From the NCBI GenBank assembly GCA_014529385.2, contig CM043960.1, forward strand, positions 24,178,396 to 24,242,395: DNA of 64,000 nt, given 5' to 3'. Made by a program: the position numbers and the translations under genes. The DNA comes from Adiantum capillus-veneris. Its lineage: Eukaryota; Streptophyta; Polypodiopsida; Polypodiales; Pteridaceae. The notes beneath the pieces are model-generated. The model did no database searches. It was given only the letters and a program-made list of their open reading frames with translations, and had not been told where the DNA came from. Positions 9,876 to 20,344 of this stretch are shown in pieces; position 1 is the stretch's first letter; each line of letters opens with the position of its first letter.

Positions 9876-11488
9876 TCTACCCAAGGAAGGGGGGAGTGTT
9901 TGCTGACAGTCCTCATTCATTTGTTTCCCTCTCAACCTTTTTCCCTGACCTCTCAATTCCAATCTTAGGGAATGTACATATAAAGCTTTATACTCACAAA
10001 AAAAAAAAAGAGCAAGAGCAATTAGCAAACGAGTATGCACATTAAAGTCAAAACATTGACTCAGACCTATACATGTCACATCTGGTACAGTGAAACAGAA
10101 ACCTATGCCATAAACCACCTTTGATCCTCATCACTTGAGTGATGAAGGGTAGGTAAGATTAGTACGATAGGAGTGTTTCTGTTTTAGAGTTGAGTGATTA
10201 GAAAAGTTCTCTTTTCCCACTGATGTGCCTCCTAGAGGTATTGTTTGTGTTTCATAGTGTGTACAGGAGCGTGTTGCTATTGATAGGATTTGGACCTTCA
10301 TGGAACCTTTCTCTCGTTCACACTTCATATCAAGCGCGACCATCAACACAAACAGGTGTTTCTTGTCCATTAGCATTGCCCTTATCTTTTTTGCATCCAT
10401 GTTTGTCTGCTTTGATTGTGATTGGTAGCATACTATTCAGCGCATTGGCTTAGTATCCAACATTTAATTCAATGCAATCTTTTGTCATAATCACTTGTTT
10501 AAGGTGTAAAAATCAAGCAGTCCGACTAAGCTAGTTTGACCAAGCTAGGTATTAGAAATCTTCTCTTAATACCATGGGGAATGCCTTCCTAATAAGAAAT
10601 GGTTACTTAGGTTCTTAATCCGATTTAGGCAGCATTGTGTGAAATGTACTAGGGCTTTCTAGTGGGCTTAACCCTATTGACCTTTAGCTTAAGTATTATA
10701 AAGGGAGTTTACTAATGTGATGAGCCTGGGGAGGGTAACAGTGTTATATGACCCCCCAAAGTTACAAAATTTAAATGCTGAAAATGAACAAGCAAAAAAT
10801 CAAAGTGCCACAATGTAAAATTTTAAGCTGGAAGAGAAATCTCAGCTTGATTTGGTACTTCACTCACATGTATTGCCTATGGTACTAGAGCCCTAGAGGT
10901 TCCCAGTGTGGGCGCTTTTCCTTGAAAAGCAAAAAACCCAAGGCATACAAAATAAGCACACACATCATAATTGAATCACTGTGAAAAGACCTTGGGGGGT
11001 CAAAGAAAAAGTAATCAGCCAGGCGATGATTTCATGAGAAATTCCTTTTATGGTAGCTTAACTACAAGGTTTTCTAGATATAGCCTCTAGTCAGCCCTTG
11101 AACATGAATACTTGGCTCTCGCGATTAAACAACTTAATTGACCACAGAAAATTAAGAAGCTTACCCATGGTATTAATATTCGATCTCTAGTGCTTTTCGA
11201 CCGTCAAATTAGCGACCCCAGACTTGTTTAATTTTTTGCCTTTACATCTGTTTATGCATTTGATTACATTGCAATTTAATGTTCATTGCTAACAAATTGT
11301 TTGAAATTCTTTTACCAATCAATTTGTCTACCTAAAACTGCATATGCTTTTTAAGAGAATGCAATTACTGTGCCAATGTTGTTTGATTTTGCAGTGACTG
11401 AAGAAGGCTAAGGACTTTCATCTCAAATGCTCTTCCACCTCGACGAACCAGCTTCAACTCAATAGCTTCCGAGGACGGAATCTACATC
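9876..11488 (+). other. Non-coding interior of the protease-only element
   Basis: About 1.6 kb without a convincing ORF or pol motif. A polypurine-like tract (9883-9896) immediately follows the stop codon and is itself followed by TGTTTGC. An A-run lies near 9999-10010. This is either structural RNA sequence or decayed pol. Confidence 0.6.
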
Positions 11489-11499
11489 AGGAAGGGGGG
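11489..11499 (+). promoter_or_regulatory. Polypurine tract
   Basis: AGGAAGGGGGG, then CA, then the TGTTAACC start of the right LTR. This is the expected plus-strand primer position and fixes the element's orientation as forward. Confidence 0.8.
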
Positions 11500-11501
11500 C
11501 A

Positions 11502-11794
11502 TGTTAACCCTCACGGCACACGGACACCCTATGATCTATAAACGTTGTATTATTTATTTAAGTAGAGTCAGGTACCGGGCTTGTCGGTCCAATAGGGAAA
11601 GGTAGAGTGATCGCCGATGAGAGGCGCACTTTAACTTGGACATTCAAGGGATTAGTTGGTTAAGCATGGGCGCCCAAGTGTGAATGGGGTGAGCTCCTAT
11701 AAAAGCCAACTAAACCTAATTTTTACTCATTCTCTCATTTGTGCAATTGAAGAGTGCTCTTGCTCCATCTCCATCTTCTTCTTCTTCACCTCCT

Positions 11795-11826
<32 letters not shown>

Positions 11827-12077
11827 GGAGAGTGTGTGTGCGATCGAGCATTACGAAGGCACGACGGCGGCGAAGCGGTTGAGCGCGGCACGACTGCAGC
11901 TTCTTCTTCATCGCGGCGAGGAATCCACCACGAAGGCGAGCGTAGAGCGGTGAGTGACACACCCTTTGTTTTCTTGAGCTTGCTAGTTTAGGCTTGTTGT
12001 GTGCTTGGAGCCGTTTGTGGCTCGCATACGGTGTATCGGCAAGTCCCTTGCTTCGACAGTGCGGCAAGGAGCGCACA
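11502..12077 (+). repeat. 3' LTR (576 bp)
   Basis: Begins TGTTAACC and ends GCGCACA, followed by GGCCA. It contains the TATA box (11698-11705) and a GT/GA microsatellite (about 11796-11826). Its last 160 bp have no counterpart in the left LTR. Confidence 0.8.
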
Positions 12078-12082
12078 GGCCA
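12078..12082. repeat. Right target site duplication GGCCA
   Basis: Perfect 5-bp match to 7482-7486, directly after the LTR end. Confidence 0.8.
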
Positions 12083-12600
12083 GCTAGGCAATAGCAATAT
12101 TAAGCTAGACTATCAACCATTGAGCAGATGAGGTGGAGCTTTGTAGAGCATTAGTTACCTCCTTTAGCTATTGCTCTTGTTGTTGGTTTCTTATCCTTAA
12201 AGTTCCAAATTACTCTTTGGATTTTGTTGTAATCTCTTCTAGTTTCCTTTTTTTTTGTATCCATGGCCTCTTGATGTGTCTCATTAAAGGATCTCCTTTC
12301 ATTTGCAAACTCTAGACATTGATGGAGATGATGAAGCTACCAATGTTGAGCATAAATCTCATCCTTCATTTTGTCCACCGCTTCATGAGCATACTTGGAA
12401 AACTCATCTATATCTTCCAAGCTCTCTAACTGTCTGGAAGTTCCTAATTCATGTTGATGTGATGAACATCTTTGTTCTTCTATCAGGAGTTCTTCACTTG
12501 GCTTATCAGCGAGTTGTTGTTCGGACATCTCTAGAGGCTGTGTTTGTTCTTCAAAACTTTCCACATTGTGAAAACCAGTTGTTAGCTACTTAGCTAATCG
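12083..12600 (-). pseudogene. Coiled-coil coding relic, other part
   Basis: The reverse strand holds a 75-aa open frame (12337-12564; ends SKYAHEAVDKMKDEIYAQHW), then helical Glu/Gln/Lys-rich sequence in shifted frames up to the LTR junction. Stops interrupt it. It is probably the same decayed gene as 7020-7481. The family is unknown. Confidence 0.35.
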
Positions 12601-12642
12601 AAGCATCAAAAGGACACCACCCTTATTTTTCATCCCTATTGA

Positions 12643-13289
12643 TTGTATCAAAACCCCATTATTAATGAGAAACCCCATAAAAGTCCAAAGCGGTTGTATT
12701 ATTATTGATTGTCAAAGAGTGTAAAGGGGATAGTAGCTTCCAAATCTGTAATTAAATCCAGTTCCTAAGACTTATCATTGAGTCCAATTAGCTAGGAATC
12801 CATTTCTTAAATCTTGGCTAAGGTATAAACGCCCATTTTTGTAACTTTTGACCTAAGTTTTTGCATAATGAGAGTGAGCGCATGCTGCAGTATGGTACTA
12901 TGAGTTCTCTGTCGTTTCAATTGTTCGTGTCTCCCTCATGCGGTGTTGCATTGTGATTCTGAGCATACCAACGTGCTCGTATAGGTGAAAGCTCTTCCTT
13001 TCTATGTAAATTTTATGTGATGAAGTTGTGTTTTTAGTCGTGCCCATCTACAAGTTATTTTCATTTTTTACAGGGAGACACAAACGATTGGAAAAAGAGA
13101 GAAAGAGAGAACTCCAAGGTTTAAGAAATGGATCCCTAGCTAATCTAGCTCAGTGATAAGGCTTAGGAACTACAATTAATTACAACTTTAGAAGCCTGTG
13201 GCCCCTTTACAATCTTTGACAATCAATTTTCATACAAGAAATTTGGACTTTTACGGATTGCCTCATTGATAAATGAGGTTTTGATACAG
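12643..13289. mobile_element. Foldback element with long inverted arms (about 180 bp)
   Basis: Sequence from TGTATCAAAAC (12643) to about 12822 is an imperfect reverse complement of about 13112-13289 (ending GTTTTGATACAG). Shared blocks include AAAAGTCCAAA, the GATTGTCAAAGA run, AGTTCCTAAG and ATCCATTTCTTAAA. The roughly 290-bp centre contains one copy of the dispersed repeat described next. No coding sequence. Target duplications were not resolved. Confidence 0.75.
12828..13080 (+). repeat. Dispersed direct repeat, copy 1 (about 250 bp)
   Basis: Shares order and sequence with 13571-13815, including GACCTAAGTTTT, GAGTTCTCTGT, CATGTCTCCC-like, AACGCTCTTCCTTTCTA-like and TTTTAGT(C/T)GT blocks. 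It forms the centre of the foldback element. Confidence 0.75.
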
Positions 13290-13570
13290 TAAGCTGCTAA
13301 AGTCCCAAGCCTTGCAAATGCACATCAAGGATGAATTCGAAGAAGTAGTAAAGATTGGAGTTACACATTTTTTCATTTTTCCAAAATGGCCATGTATTGT
13401 AATTTCCCGATTTATGTCAAGCCATTGTAATATTTATAATTTATCACGGGCTCAATGAGAGTTCCAAGTTGTAAAGAATAGGTCAATTAGTGTGCCTAGG
13501 TTGTAGATACAGTAACTTGTGGAGAAAAGGTCTTGGGCACTCAGACATTGCACATTTTAAAACCCTATCG

Positions 13571-13815
13571 CTAAGGAATAAAAGCCAAATTTTACAACTT
13601 CTGACCTAAGTTTTGGATAATGAAAGTGGGTGTACGCTACAATACTTTGAGTTCTCTGTTTTTTCAAACGTTCATGTCTCCCTTGTGTGGTGCTACATTA
13701 TAAATCCGAGCACAATAATGCGCTCGTAGGTGAACGCTCTTCCTTTCTACGCAAGTTTCTTGCGATAAAGTTGTGGTTTTAGTTGTCCTTCTACGAGCTA
13801 TTTTCATTCCCTATA
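13571..13815 (+). repeat. Dispersed direct repeat, copy 2
   Basis: Second copy of the repeat at 12828-13080, about 75-80% similar by eye. It lies outside the inverted arms. Confidence 0.75.
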
Positions 13816-14474
13816 CATCATACACACATCCAAACTAGTTTTTGACCATAGGAATGGATAGAGCACGTCTTAAGGAATCTATAGAGTGCTTCAGAGTCCA
13901 AAATCAACCTACTCAAAATAGGTTGTTTATCTTTGGTGTGATTTTTCCCAAGTGTCAAATATGACTTTTGAGCACATGGGGATAATGAGGATACTCTGCT
14001 CATTCTAGGTAGAAAGTTTTGTTCCATTTGGAGCGTTATATCTATACAAAATCATCGTATAAGAATTGTGGTAAGAAGGTCAGCATTTGGTGTTTGAAAC
14101 ACACCTGAGACTAGGTGAGAGCATGCTAGACTTGAGTTTTTTGAGAGATTATCTATCTCTTGTAGCCTCCATGCACTGGTTGGGTCAGCTATGTCCCATG
14201 GATTGACATTTTATGTATATGGTTCCCGCTTTTCTAGCATCAATATGGTGAGGATTGGCAACCGAATGACAAATATCAAAAGGTTTCTCATGATCGCAAT
14301 GTAGTAATGCATGAAGGAGACCCTAAAGTGTTGTGGGAAATTTTTTCCATAGAAGAAAACTTTTGCAGTCAAGGAAGCTAAGAAGAATGAGGACTTCTAC
14401 CTTCTAAAATGCACAAAAACAATGTATCAAACAACCAAAGCAAAGGAGGATAAGTGGCATAACAAAACTGTTAG
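13816..14474 (+). other. Unassigned, possible coding scrap at 14240-14470
   Basis: Forward frames near 14240-14470 read like decayed protein (EDWQPNDKYQKVSHDRNVV, then NEDFYLLKCTKTMYQ), with a frame change between them. They end at a MITE, and open frame resumes after it (14942-15237), so one gene fragment may have been split. No family recognised. Confidence 0.3.
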
Positions 14475-14941
14475 CATTAGCAAGAGGATGGGGTGTAGGA
14501 GGGCCTCTTTATTTTCCATGAGCTTATAGAGGTGGTTCACATTTTGACAAATAGGTATACAGCATGTGTGCAAGAATGGGGGGTGTGTAAGAGATGTGTA
14601 AGAGTAGTCAAAGGATGCACTTTTTCCCCCAACAAGGAGGTGGATAGTTTTATGATTTTCGGCCTTCCATAACTTCTACATATGATCTCCTATTTGAGCG
14701 GAGATCATAGATCTACGATTTACACAGCGAGCTGGTTTCATAGATATGCTACATGATATGGTTTTGCCCCTGCTAGATTTTAAATTTCATTTTGGGAGGA
14801 AATTTTGAATTCAAATAAACTAGCCGTTTCTCCTGTTTGAATTCAAAAGTTGTCCTTTGATTACTTTCTTAATATAAAAGGTTTGACTTCCTTAAAATGC
14901 CAAATAAAGAGGCCCTCCTAGACCCCATTTTCTTCCTAATG
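14475..14941. mobile_element. MITE with about 42-bp terminal inverted repeats, CATTAGG family
   Basis: The left end (CATTAGCAAGAGGATGGGGT and a GTAGGAGGGCCTC block) is the inverse of the right end (GAGGCCCTCCTAGACC then CTTCCTAATG). The element is about 467 bp with no ORF. A truncated inverted copy lies at 3085-3553 and a terminal fragment at 5578-5625. I could not settle the target duplication, so the superfamily is open. Confidence 0.8.
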
Positions 14942-15237
14942 GAGTTGTAAATCTGGTTGAGGACTTATATTATGACCAGGTGGTGTATGGGAAAGTTAAC
15001 ACATACATCCTACTAGATCATATCCCTCTAGTGATGATATACTTCCATCTTGTAAGATCCATATGCTTCCCCATGGAGGCTACTTATGATCTTCCAACCC
15101 AATTCAAATTATCCTTTGAGGTATATGAGAACATTTACAATAGTATGCCATTAGATGATGATACAAAGGAAAATGTAAGCATGACAGCCTTGCCTCCATC
15201 TACCATACTTACAGATGACCACATATGTAACTATTGA
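14942..15237 (+). pseudogene. Unrecognised coding fragment (about 97 codons)
   Basis: An open frame runs from the MITE junction to a TGA at 15237 (contains NLVEDLYYDQVVYGKVNTYI and MTALPPSTILTDDHICNY). There is no ATG at its start; it appears to be the 3' end of a longer reading frame whose upstream part may lie before the MITE. Composition looks protein-like. No domain recognised. Confidence 0.35.
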
Positions 15238-15454
15238 ATTAAAGTATCACTTCTAAGACCATTTGAGTGGTTCTAATACTTTTAGTGCTTGTTACACTTT
15301 GTCTATCATTGCTTCATTATTTTTTTGACTTTAGCTAGTACCAAAATTTAAATCTATACATTCTAAATTAATACTTGCTAACACTTACACGGTACCTTCT
15401 CCTTACTAACCATCTACACAACATGCCGATCTATAGAGATTGCTTTTGAACCAA
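15238..15454. other. Unassigned AT-rich stretch
   Basis: No gene or repeat recognised. Confidence 0.4.
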
Positions 15455-15690
15455 TACCAAATTGGTTTTGAACAGTACCAAATTGGTACTGATACCAATA
15501 TCAAATTGGTACCAACCAATGCCAAATTGGAGCTGACCAGTACCAAATTGGTACCAACTAGTACCAAAATGATACTAACCTAATATCAAATTGGTTCTAG
15601 CTAGCACAAAATTGAGACTATAGAAAATCCAAATTGGCATTGTAAAATACCAAACTGGCACCAAATAGTATCAAACTATCAATAGTAGTA
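15455..15690. repeat. ACCAAATTGGT palindromic minisatellite
   Basis: Degenerate units built on TACCAAATTGGTA (itself a palindrome) recur about every 20-40 bp, roughly ten times. Related GTACCAA-type arrays lie at 18956-20344 and 37640-38950. Confidence 0.8.
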
Positions 15691-16089
15691 AAAGAATTCC
15701 AAAGTTTACTACTACGTTATATGTAAGGTAGATTTTCCAAATTAGACTAGTATATTGAAAACAATTTGTCAGTAAAGACTACACATGTAGCAATGGAAAT
15801 AGGTGGACTGTTCATTGATCAATAATATGAAAAGTATTAGTTGTACAAAAGGTGTATTTTTATCAAGTTGTACATCACAAAAAGGGGCACTAAACTCAGG
15901 TTACAATAAGCAGGGGTGTCAGAGTGTATATAGCCCACTAGACGGGGGGTTCAAAGTGGTAGGAATACTCCTCCATTGCTATGAAATGATCAACTACAAT
16001 GGATAAAAGGTCATCCTACACATCAAACAAGGGGTTTTACTAGCATACGTGGCTGGGAAAATTTCATCTATCCGGATAAATTTCATTCA
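15691..16089. other. Unassigned
   Basis: A 67-aa forward ORF (15803-16006) shows no family resemblance. Nothing else supported. Confidence 0.35.
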
Positions 16090-16790
16090 TCAGGTAGAGT
16101 GGGTGATCTTGGTTGTAGTAGGTCGGCTCATAGGAGCGAATGCAAAGACATGACTCATAGTCATTCTTCAAAGACTTCTATCTAAAATTGTCCACTAGAA
16201 TTGTAGTGGTGGCATCAAACCATGGGTGCCTCTCCCACACCCTCTTCAAAAGTTTCAGGAACACGGGCTTATCACGAAACTCACGCACAACATATGGAAT
16301 GTGCTGAAGGCTTTTGGCCTAGATCTTGCACTCATCCTAACTATATGTTTCTTTAAAGGAAAATTTAGAGTTTATCTAACAATACAAACATATATATGAG
16401 GACTTATTAATAAAAATACCTCCCCTCATATTCATTAGTTTAAGAAAGCATGTATGCATAATCTTCATGAGATTTTACCGTTTGTAGCATGACTAGAGTA
16501 TGCCATAAGCCTTCTCTCTTAGTTTTAGGATGAACTCCTTTGCATTGGGCCTCACAACACAATACACCCAATCCATCACTTGCACACCTTTAGGTATGAC
16601 CCCATCAAGAATGACAACTTCAAAAGATCTTTTGGGCATATGTCATAATTTTTTAGTAGAACACCATTGATGTCTAGTATTAAGAGCCAATGACAAGAAT
16701 CTTTCTTATCTATGTGTAGCACCATGTCAAGAGCTTTCTTGTTAAGCCACCATGCCTCCCTTGCTACAACACCCAAAGGCCACATGAGAC
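16090..16790 (-). pseudogene. FCP1/NIF-type HAD phosphatase domain, decayed, intron-bearing
   Basis: Reverse-strand exon 1 (about 16460-16790) has CHWLLILDINGVLL, matching the N-terminal strand and D-x-[DN]-G motif I of FCP1/NIF-type HAD phosphatases. After a frameshift it has VVRPNAKEFILKLREKAYGI, the RP-x-x-x-x-F block that precedes a WSS-type motif in this family. A GTAAAA donor follows. Exon 2 (about 16090-16330) has KPVFLKLLKRVWERHPWFD, then TILVDN, corresponding to the KPLFLKDL..VW and LLIDD(S/N) blocks. Three in-frame TAG stops and the frameshift make it inactive. The motif I second acidic position is Asn, as in some plant FCP1-like proteins. It may be the C-terminal part of the locus extending to 21200. 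Confidence 0.65.
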
Positions 16791-17089
16791 AAAGGATAGA
16801 CTTAGAATAGAAGCAATATATTGAGATTCATGTCAACTCTTAATCGCCATGGTATATCTCCATTTTGCTACTTAATAGCCATGTAAGTAAGAGATGCTAA
16901 TCATAATAGGTGTAAGGTACACAGTTTGGTAGATTATGTATATCACAAAGTGTCAATGTGATAGAACATACTATTAGCATACACATTGTACACTAAAAGT
17001 AGAATCAATTAGGTGAACCTTATATGCAAGACAATATAGAAAGACCATCACATATAACCAAAAAAGAGTGCTTTTGATTCATTAAAAAG
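16791..17089. other. Probable intron or spacer between FCP1-like and acidic-repeat exons
   Basis: No coding sequence. A GTGATT donor-like site (reverse strand, near 17221) and a TTGTAG acceptor-like site (near 16766) would define an intron covering this stretch. This is inference. Confidence 0.3.
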
Positions 17090-18190
17090 CATATTGCAAA
17101 GTAAAAAAACATGTATAGCAACTAAGTCTTACAAACACAGAGCTCTTGATCATGACAAATGAGGCGCTTCTTTCCTTTGACACAAAACAGTTATAGCAAA
17201 TGGTTGAGTCAGTGTAATCACCTGCGTCTTTCTCTACCCCACTCAATGCATCACCCCCATATCTACCCACCTTTTCACTTCCACTCTCGACTGTACCTTC
17301 CACATCAGCACCCTCATCACTGGCCTCTTCCACAAGAACATCCCCCTTCTTGCTAGCCTTTGCCTTACGTGCACCACCGACATTCTCTTCAATAACCTTC
17401 TCCTCATCATCAAATAGCTTGTCACCAACACTTTCAATCGCAATTGTATCTTCCACAGTAGCACCCTCATCATTGACCTCTTCCACAAGAGAAACCCCCT
17501 TCTTGACTTTAACACCCCCCTTCTTGCCAACCTTTGCCTTACATGCACCACAGACCTTCTCTTCAGCAACCTACTCCTCATCACCAGCTAACTTGTCACC
17601 AACAGCCTTCTCCTTGGCATCAACAAAGTTGTCACCACCACTAGCCTTCTCCTTTGCACTAGCACAGACCTTATCTTCAGCAACCTAATCCTCATCACCA
17701 GCTAACTTGTCACCAGCAGGCTTCTCCTTGGCATCAACAAAGTTGTCACCACCACTAACCTTCTCCTTTGCACTAGCACACTTGTTCCCACCGTCCTTGT
17801 CAGCATCAGCCTTCTTCTCACCATCAACCTTCTCTTCAAACTCAGCAAACTTCTCCACCACTAGCCTTGGGCCTTTGGACTAGCACACTTGTTCCCACCA
17901 ACCTTGTCATCAGCACCAGTTTTCTTCTCATCATCAACCTTCTCTTTAGCCTCAAAGAACTTCTCACCACCAACTAGATTTGTAGCACCATCAAACTCAA
18001 CCAAGAAAAATTCACCTTCATATTTCTCTTCAGTGTACTCAGTATTTGAGCTGACTTCTTATCCCATCAACCCCTTCTTTGCCAACTTTTTTGTATGTAG
18101 CATTGTCATAAGCATCCCTTACCTAAAGTTGCTGTGGGATAAGAACTATGGTATGCCACATTCACTTTAGGAAACACATACGCACTTGGG
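17082..18190 (-). pseudogene. Acidic, Lys/Glu/Ala-rich repeat exon
   Basis: The reverse strand encodes repeats of about 38 residues (blocks such as SAKEKASGGDNFVDAKEKA and GDKLAGDE) near 17560-17800, related Asp/Glu/Lys-rich sequence to 17990, then VEEVNDEGATVEDTIAIES and a diverged repeat in a 134-codon open stretch (17082-17486). In-frame TAG stops occur at the same place in two repeat units, and there are frame changes near 17860. It resembles a charged, intrinsically disordered linker, and no enzyme motif is visible. It lies between the RING-like and FCP1-like segments on the same strand. Confidence 0.5.
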
Positions 18191-18955
18191 TTGTCTCCCT
18201 CTAGGTCTATGACCTCAGTAACCCTCTCTCCTTATCTCAAGAGCCAATTCCTCTCTTCAATATTTATACTATTTTCAACATCTGTAGCATCCTCATTGTG
18301 CATAGCACTATCCAAGACCTCCTACCATGCCTCAAATTCTTTGCCCTCCATAGTACTGACACCAAGGTCCTCCAACACTTCATTTACATTCTTCCATGTA
18401 TCATCCTATTGGAACATGGTGGAAGCAGCTATGTTTTTAAGGACATTTTGATTCTTTTAGGCACTCAGATCTCATCCCCACGTTTTTGAGCCCCACCAAA
18501 ACATCCTATACCTACATTCACCAAAAGAGAAAACACAAGTTTTTATCACTTGAGATGCACAAGTAGCACAAAACAAAATCATGCAAAAAGCAGCCAACAT
18601 ACTTTGAAAAGTCGGTTGTTCAAAAGTCCAAGCCTTTGTTTCCATTGGAATTGGAAAATTACAACCAAGTTTAGCACAAACTACATTTGAATGCAGTGTA
18701 TAACTAGAGCACAAAGGACAGTACAGGTGTCTACATGCTAGCATGAAGCTTCCCACGATAACAAAAACCTCCAAGTCCTCCCGACAAGCCACACAAATGC
18801 CAAACATATATATTGTATTCTGTGCATTGAGGGTATGTAGCCTTGGAGACAAACTAAATGTCTTACCATTCTTAGCATCAGCAATCACATTCTACAAAAA
18901 ACTCATAATGTATTTTTCCTTCCATGCTCTCATTTTGCAGCTATTCATACTCTTT
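18191..18955 (-). pseudogene. RING-like zinc-finger exon(s) of the same locus
   Basis: The 138-aa open frame 18472-18888 includes GICVACREDLEVFVIVGSF then CRHLYCPLC and CAKLGC. The spacing is C-x2-C-x16-C-x-H-x2-C-x2-C-x10-C-x4-C, the RING-HC order except that the last pair is C-x4-C instead of C-x2-C. A GTATGT donor and TGTAG acceptor inside this frame suggest a short intron (about 18503-18602). Sequence before the finger joins in frame, after one frameshift near 18900, to the upstream acceptor at 18955/18956. Downstream frames (MEGKEFEAWQEVLDSAMHNE) look coding too. Probably a dead ubiquitin-ligase-like or zinc-binding protein; partner unknown. Confidence 0.5.
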
Positions 18956-20344
18956 CTGGAAAAAGGATTAGACATGAAGATTCGAGGAAGTGCCAAAACA
19001 AGGGGTTGGCAAAGCCATTAAAAATTACCCAAGCATACAAAAAGTTATAAATTAACAAACACGACCAAAGAGAGCCAAACAATCAACAAACCTCAAGAAG
19101 TGCTAGGAAGTACCAAACGCTCAAAAATTACCAAGATGATATATAGCCAAATTGATCAAACATCAACAAAGAGAGCCAAAGCACCAAAAGCCTCAAGACA
19201 TGCCAAGAAGTACCAAATGATTCAAAAGTATTGAGGTGATAAAGTACCAAATTATCAAAAAGAGCCTCAAGATGTGCCCAAAAGTACCAAACAAGTAAAA
19301 AGTACCAAGCTGACAAAGCCTCAAATTATCAAATAGCACCAAAGGAGCCAAAGTTCAATAAACCTCAAGACATTCATGAAAGTACCAGAGGAGTAAAAAG
19401 TATCGAGGTGACAAAGTACCATATCATCAACATCACCAAAGAGAGCCAAAGCATTAAAAAACCTCAAGTATCAAATGATCTAAAGGTAGCTTGGTGAGAA
19501 ATTACCAAACTTACTAGATGCACACCAAACAATCAAACAATGTCATGAAGTGCCACAAAGTACCAAGCGATTGAAAAGTACCAAGGTGAAAAAGTACCAA
19601 ATCATCAAACACCACCAAATGAATCCACAACACCAAAAATTCAAGAAGTGTCCAACATTATCAAACAACAAAAAGTACCAAGGTGAGAAATACTAAATCA
19701 TCAAGCAACACTGAAGGTAGTTAAGGCACTCATGAAGTTCTCAAAAGTACCAAATGACTAAAAAGTCCAAACATGACAAAGCACCAAATTATCAAGCATC
19801 ACCAATGGGAGGCAATCAATCAAATAACACCAAAAAGAGTTAAAGCGCTCGGAAGTGCCACAAAGTACCAAACTATTAGAAAAGCTCCAAGAAGCACAAA
19901 AAAGTCAAATTATCAACAAATAACACCAAGGAGATTCAAATAACCAAACAGCCTCAAGAAGTGCCAAGAAGTTCCAACTTATTAAATAGCACCAAAAGTG
20001 CACATAAAGTACCTTATTATCAAGCAACACCAATGAAAGCCAAGAAACCAAAAATCTCAAGCAGTGCCCCCGGAAGTACCAAAGATACCTAGTGAGAACC
20101 TTGTGCTTGATAATATACCCAATTGCCAAACACCATCAAAGAGAGCCACACACCAAAAAAATTTAAGAAGTGCCAAGAAGTACCCAAGAGATTGATAGAG
20201 TACCAAGCTAGACATAACTTACACAAACACAATCACCAAATGATCAATGAACCACAAGACTAAGTAGATATAAACACCAAATGATCTTTGAGGGAGACAA
20301 CAACAATAGAAACAGAATATTATAGAACCACAAGGGTGGAATAC
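18956..20344 (-). repeat. Intron filled with a GTACCAA/CCAAA minisatellite
   Basis: Bounded on the reverse strand by a GTATTC donor after CACCAAGAG (20344/20345) and a TTTTTCCAG acceptor (18955/18956). From about 19020 to 20220 it is built of degenerate units of roughly 100-130 bp around AAGTACCAAA, GTGACAAAGTACC, ATCATCAAACACC, GAGAGCCAAAG and CCTCAAGAAGTGCC. The exons on either side join into a continuous helical segment, which supports the intron call. Confidence 0.6.

Larger units (their letters stand above)
7487..12077 (+). mobile_element. Non-autonomous LTR retrotransposon with a protease-only ORF
   Basis: This 4.59-kb element is bounded by 5-bp target duplications (GGCCA) and TG...CA termini. 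The right LTR (576 bp) is preceded by a polypurine tract (11489-11499), and the first 414 bp of the left LTR match it almost exactly. The interior has one long ORF (8352-9875) with a retropepsin-like domain and no reverse transcriptase, RNase H or integrase. About 1.6 kb of non-coding DNA follows the ORF. No clear primer binding site is seen. It must have been mobilised by enzymes in trans. Confidence 0.8.

Noticed and set aside
13140-13175. TAGCTCAGTGATAAGG, similar to a tRNA A box
   Set aside because: No B box (GGTTCGANTCC) within 100 bp and no cloverleaf. It lies inside the right arm of a foldback element, with a diverged inverse copy in the left arm.
17350-17688. Forward Ser/Thr/Phe-rich ORFs (17350-17688 and 17889-18170)
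   Set aside because: They are antisense to the acidic Lys/Glu repeats; the reverse frame has repeats and exon structure.
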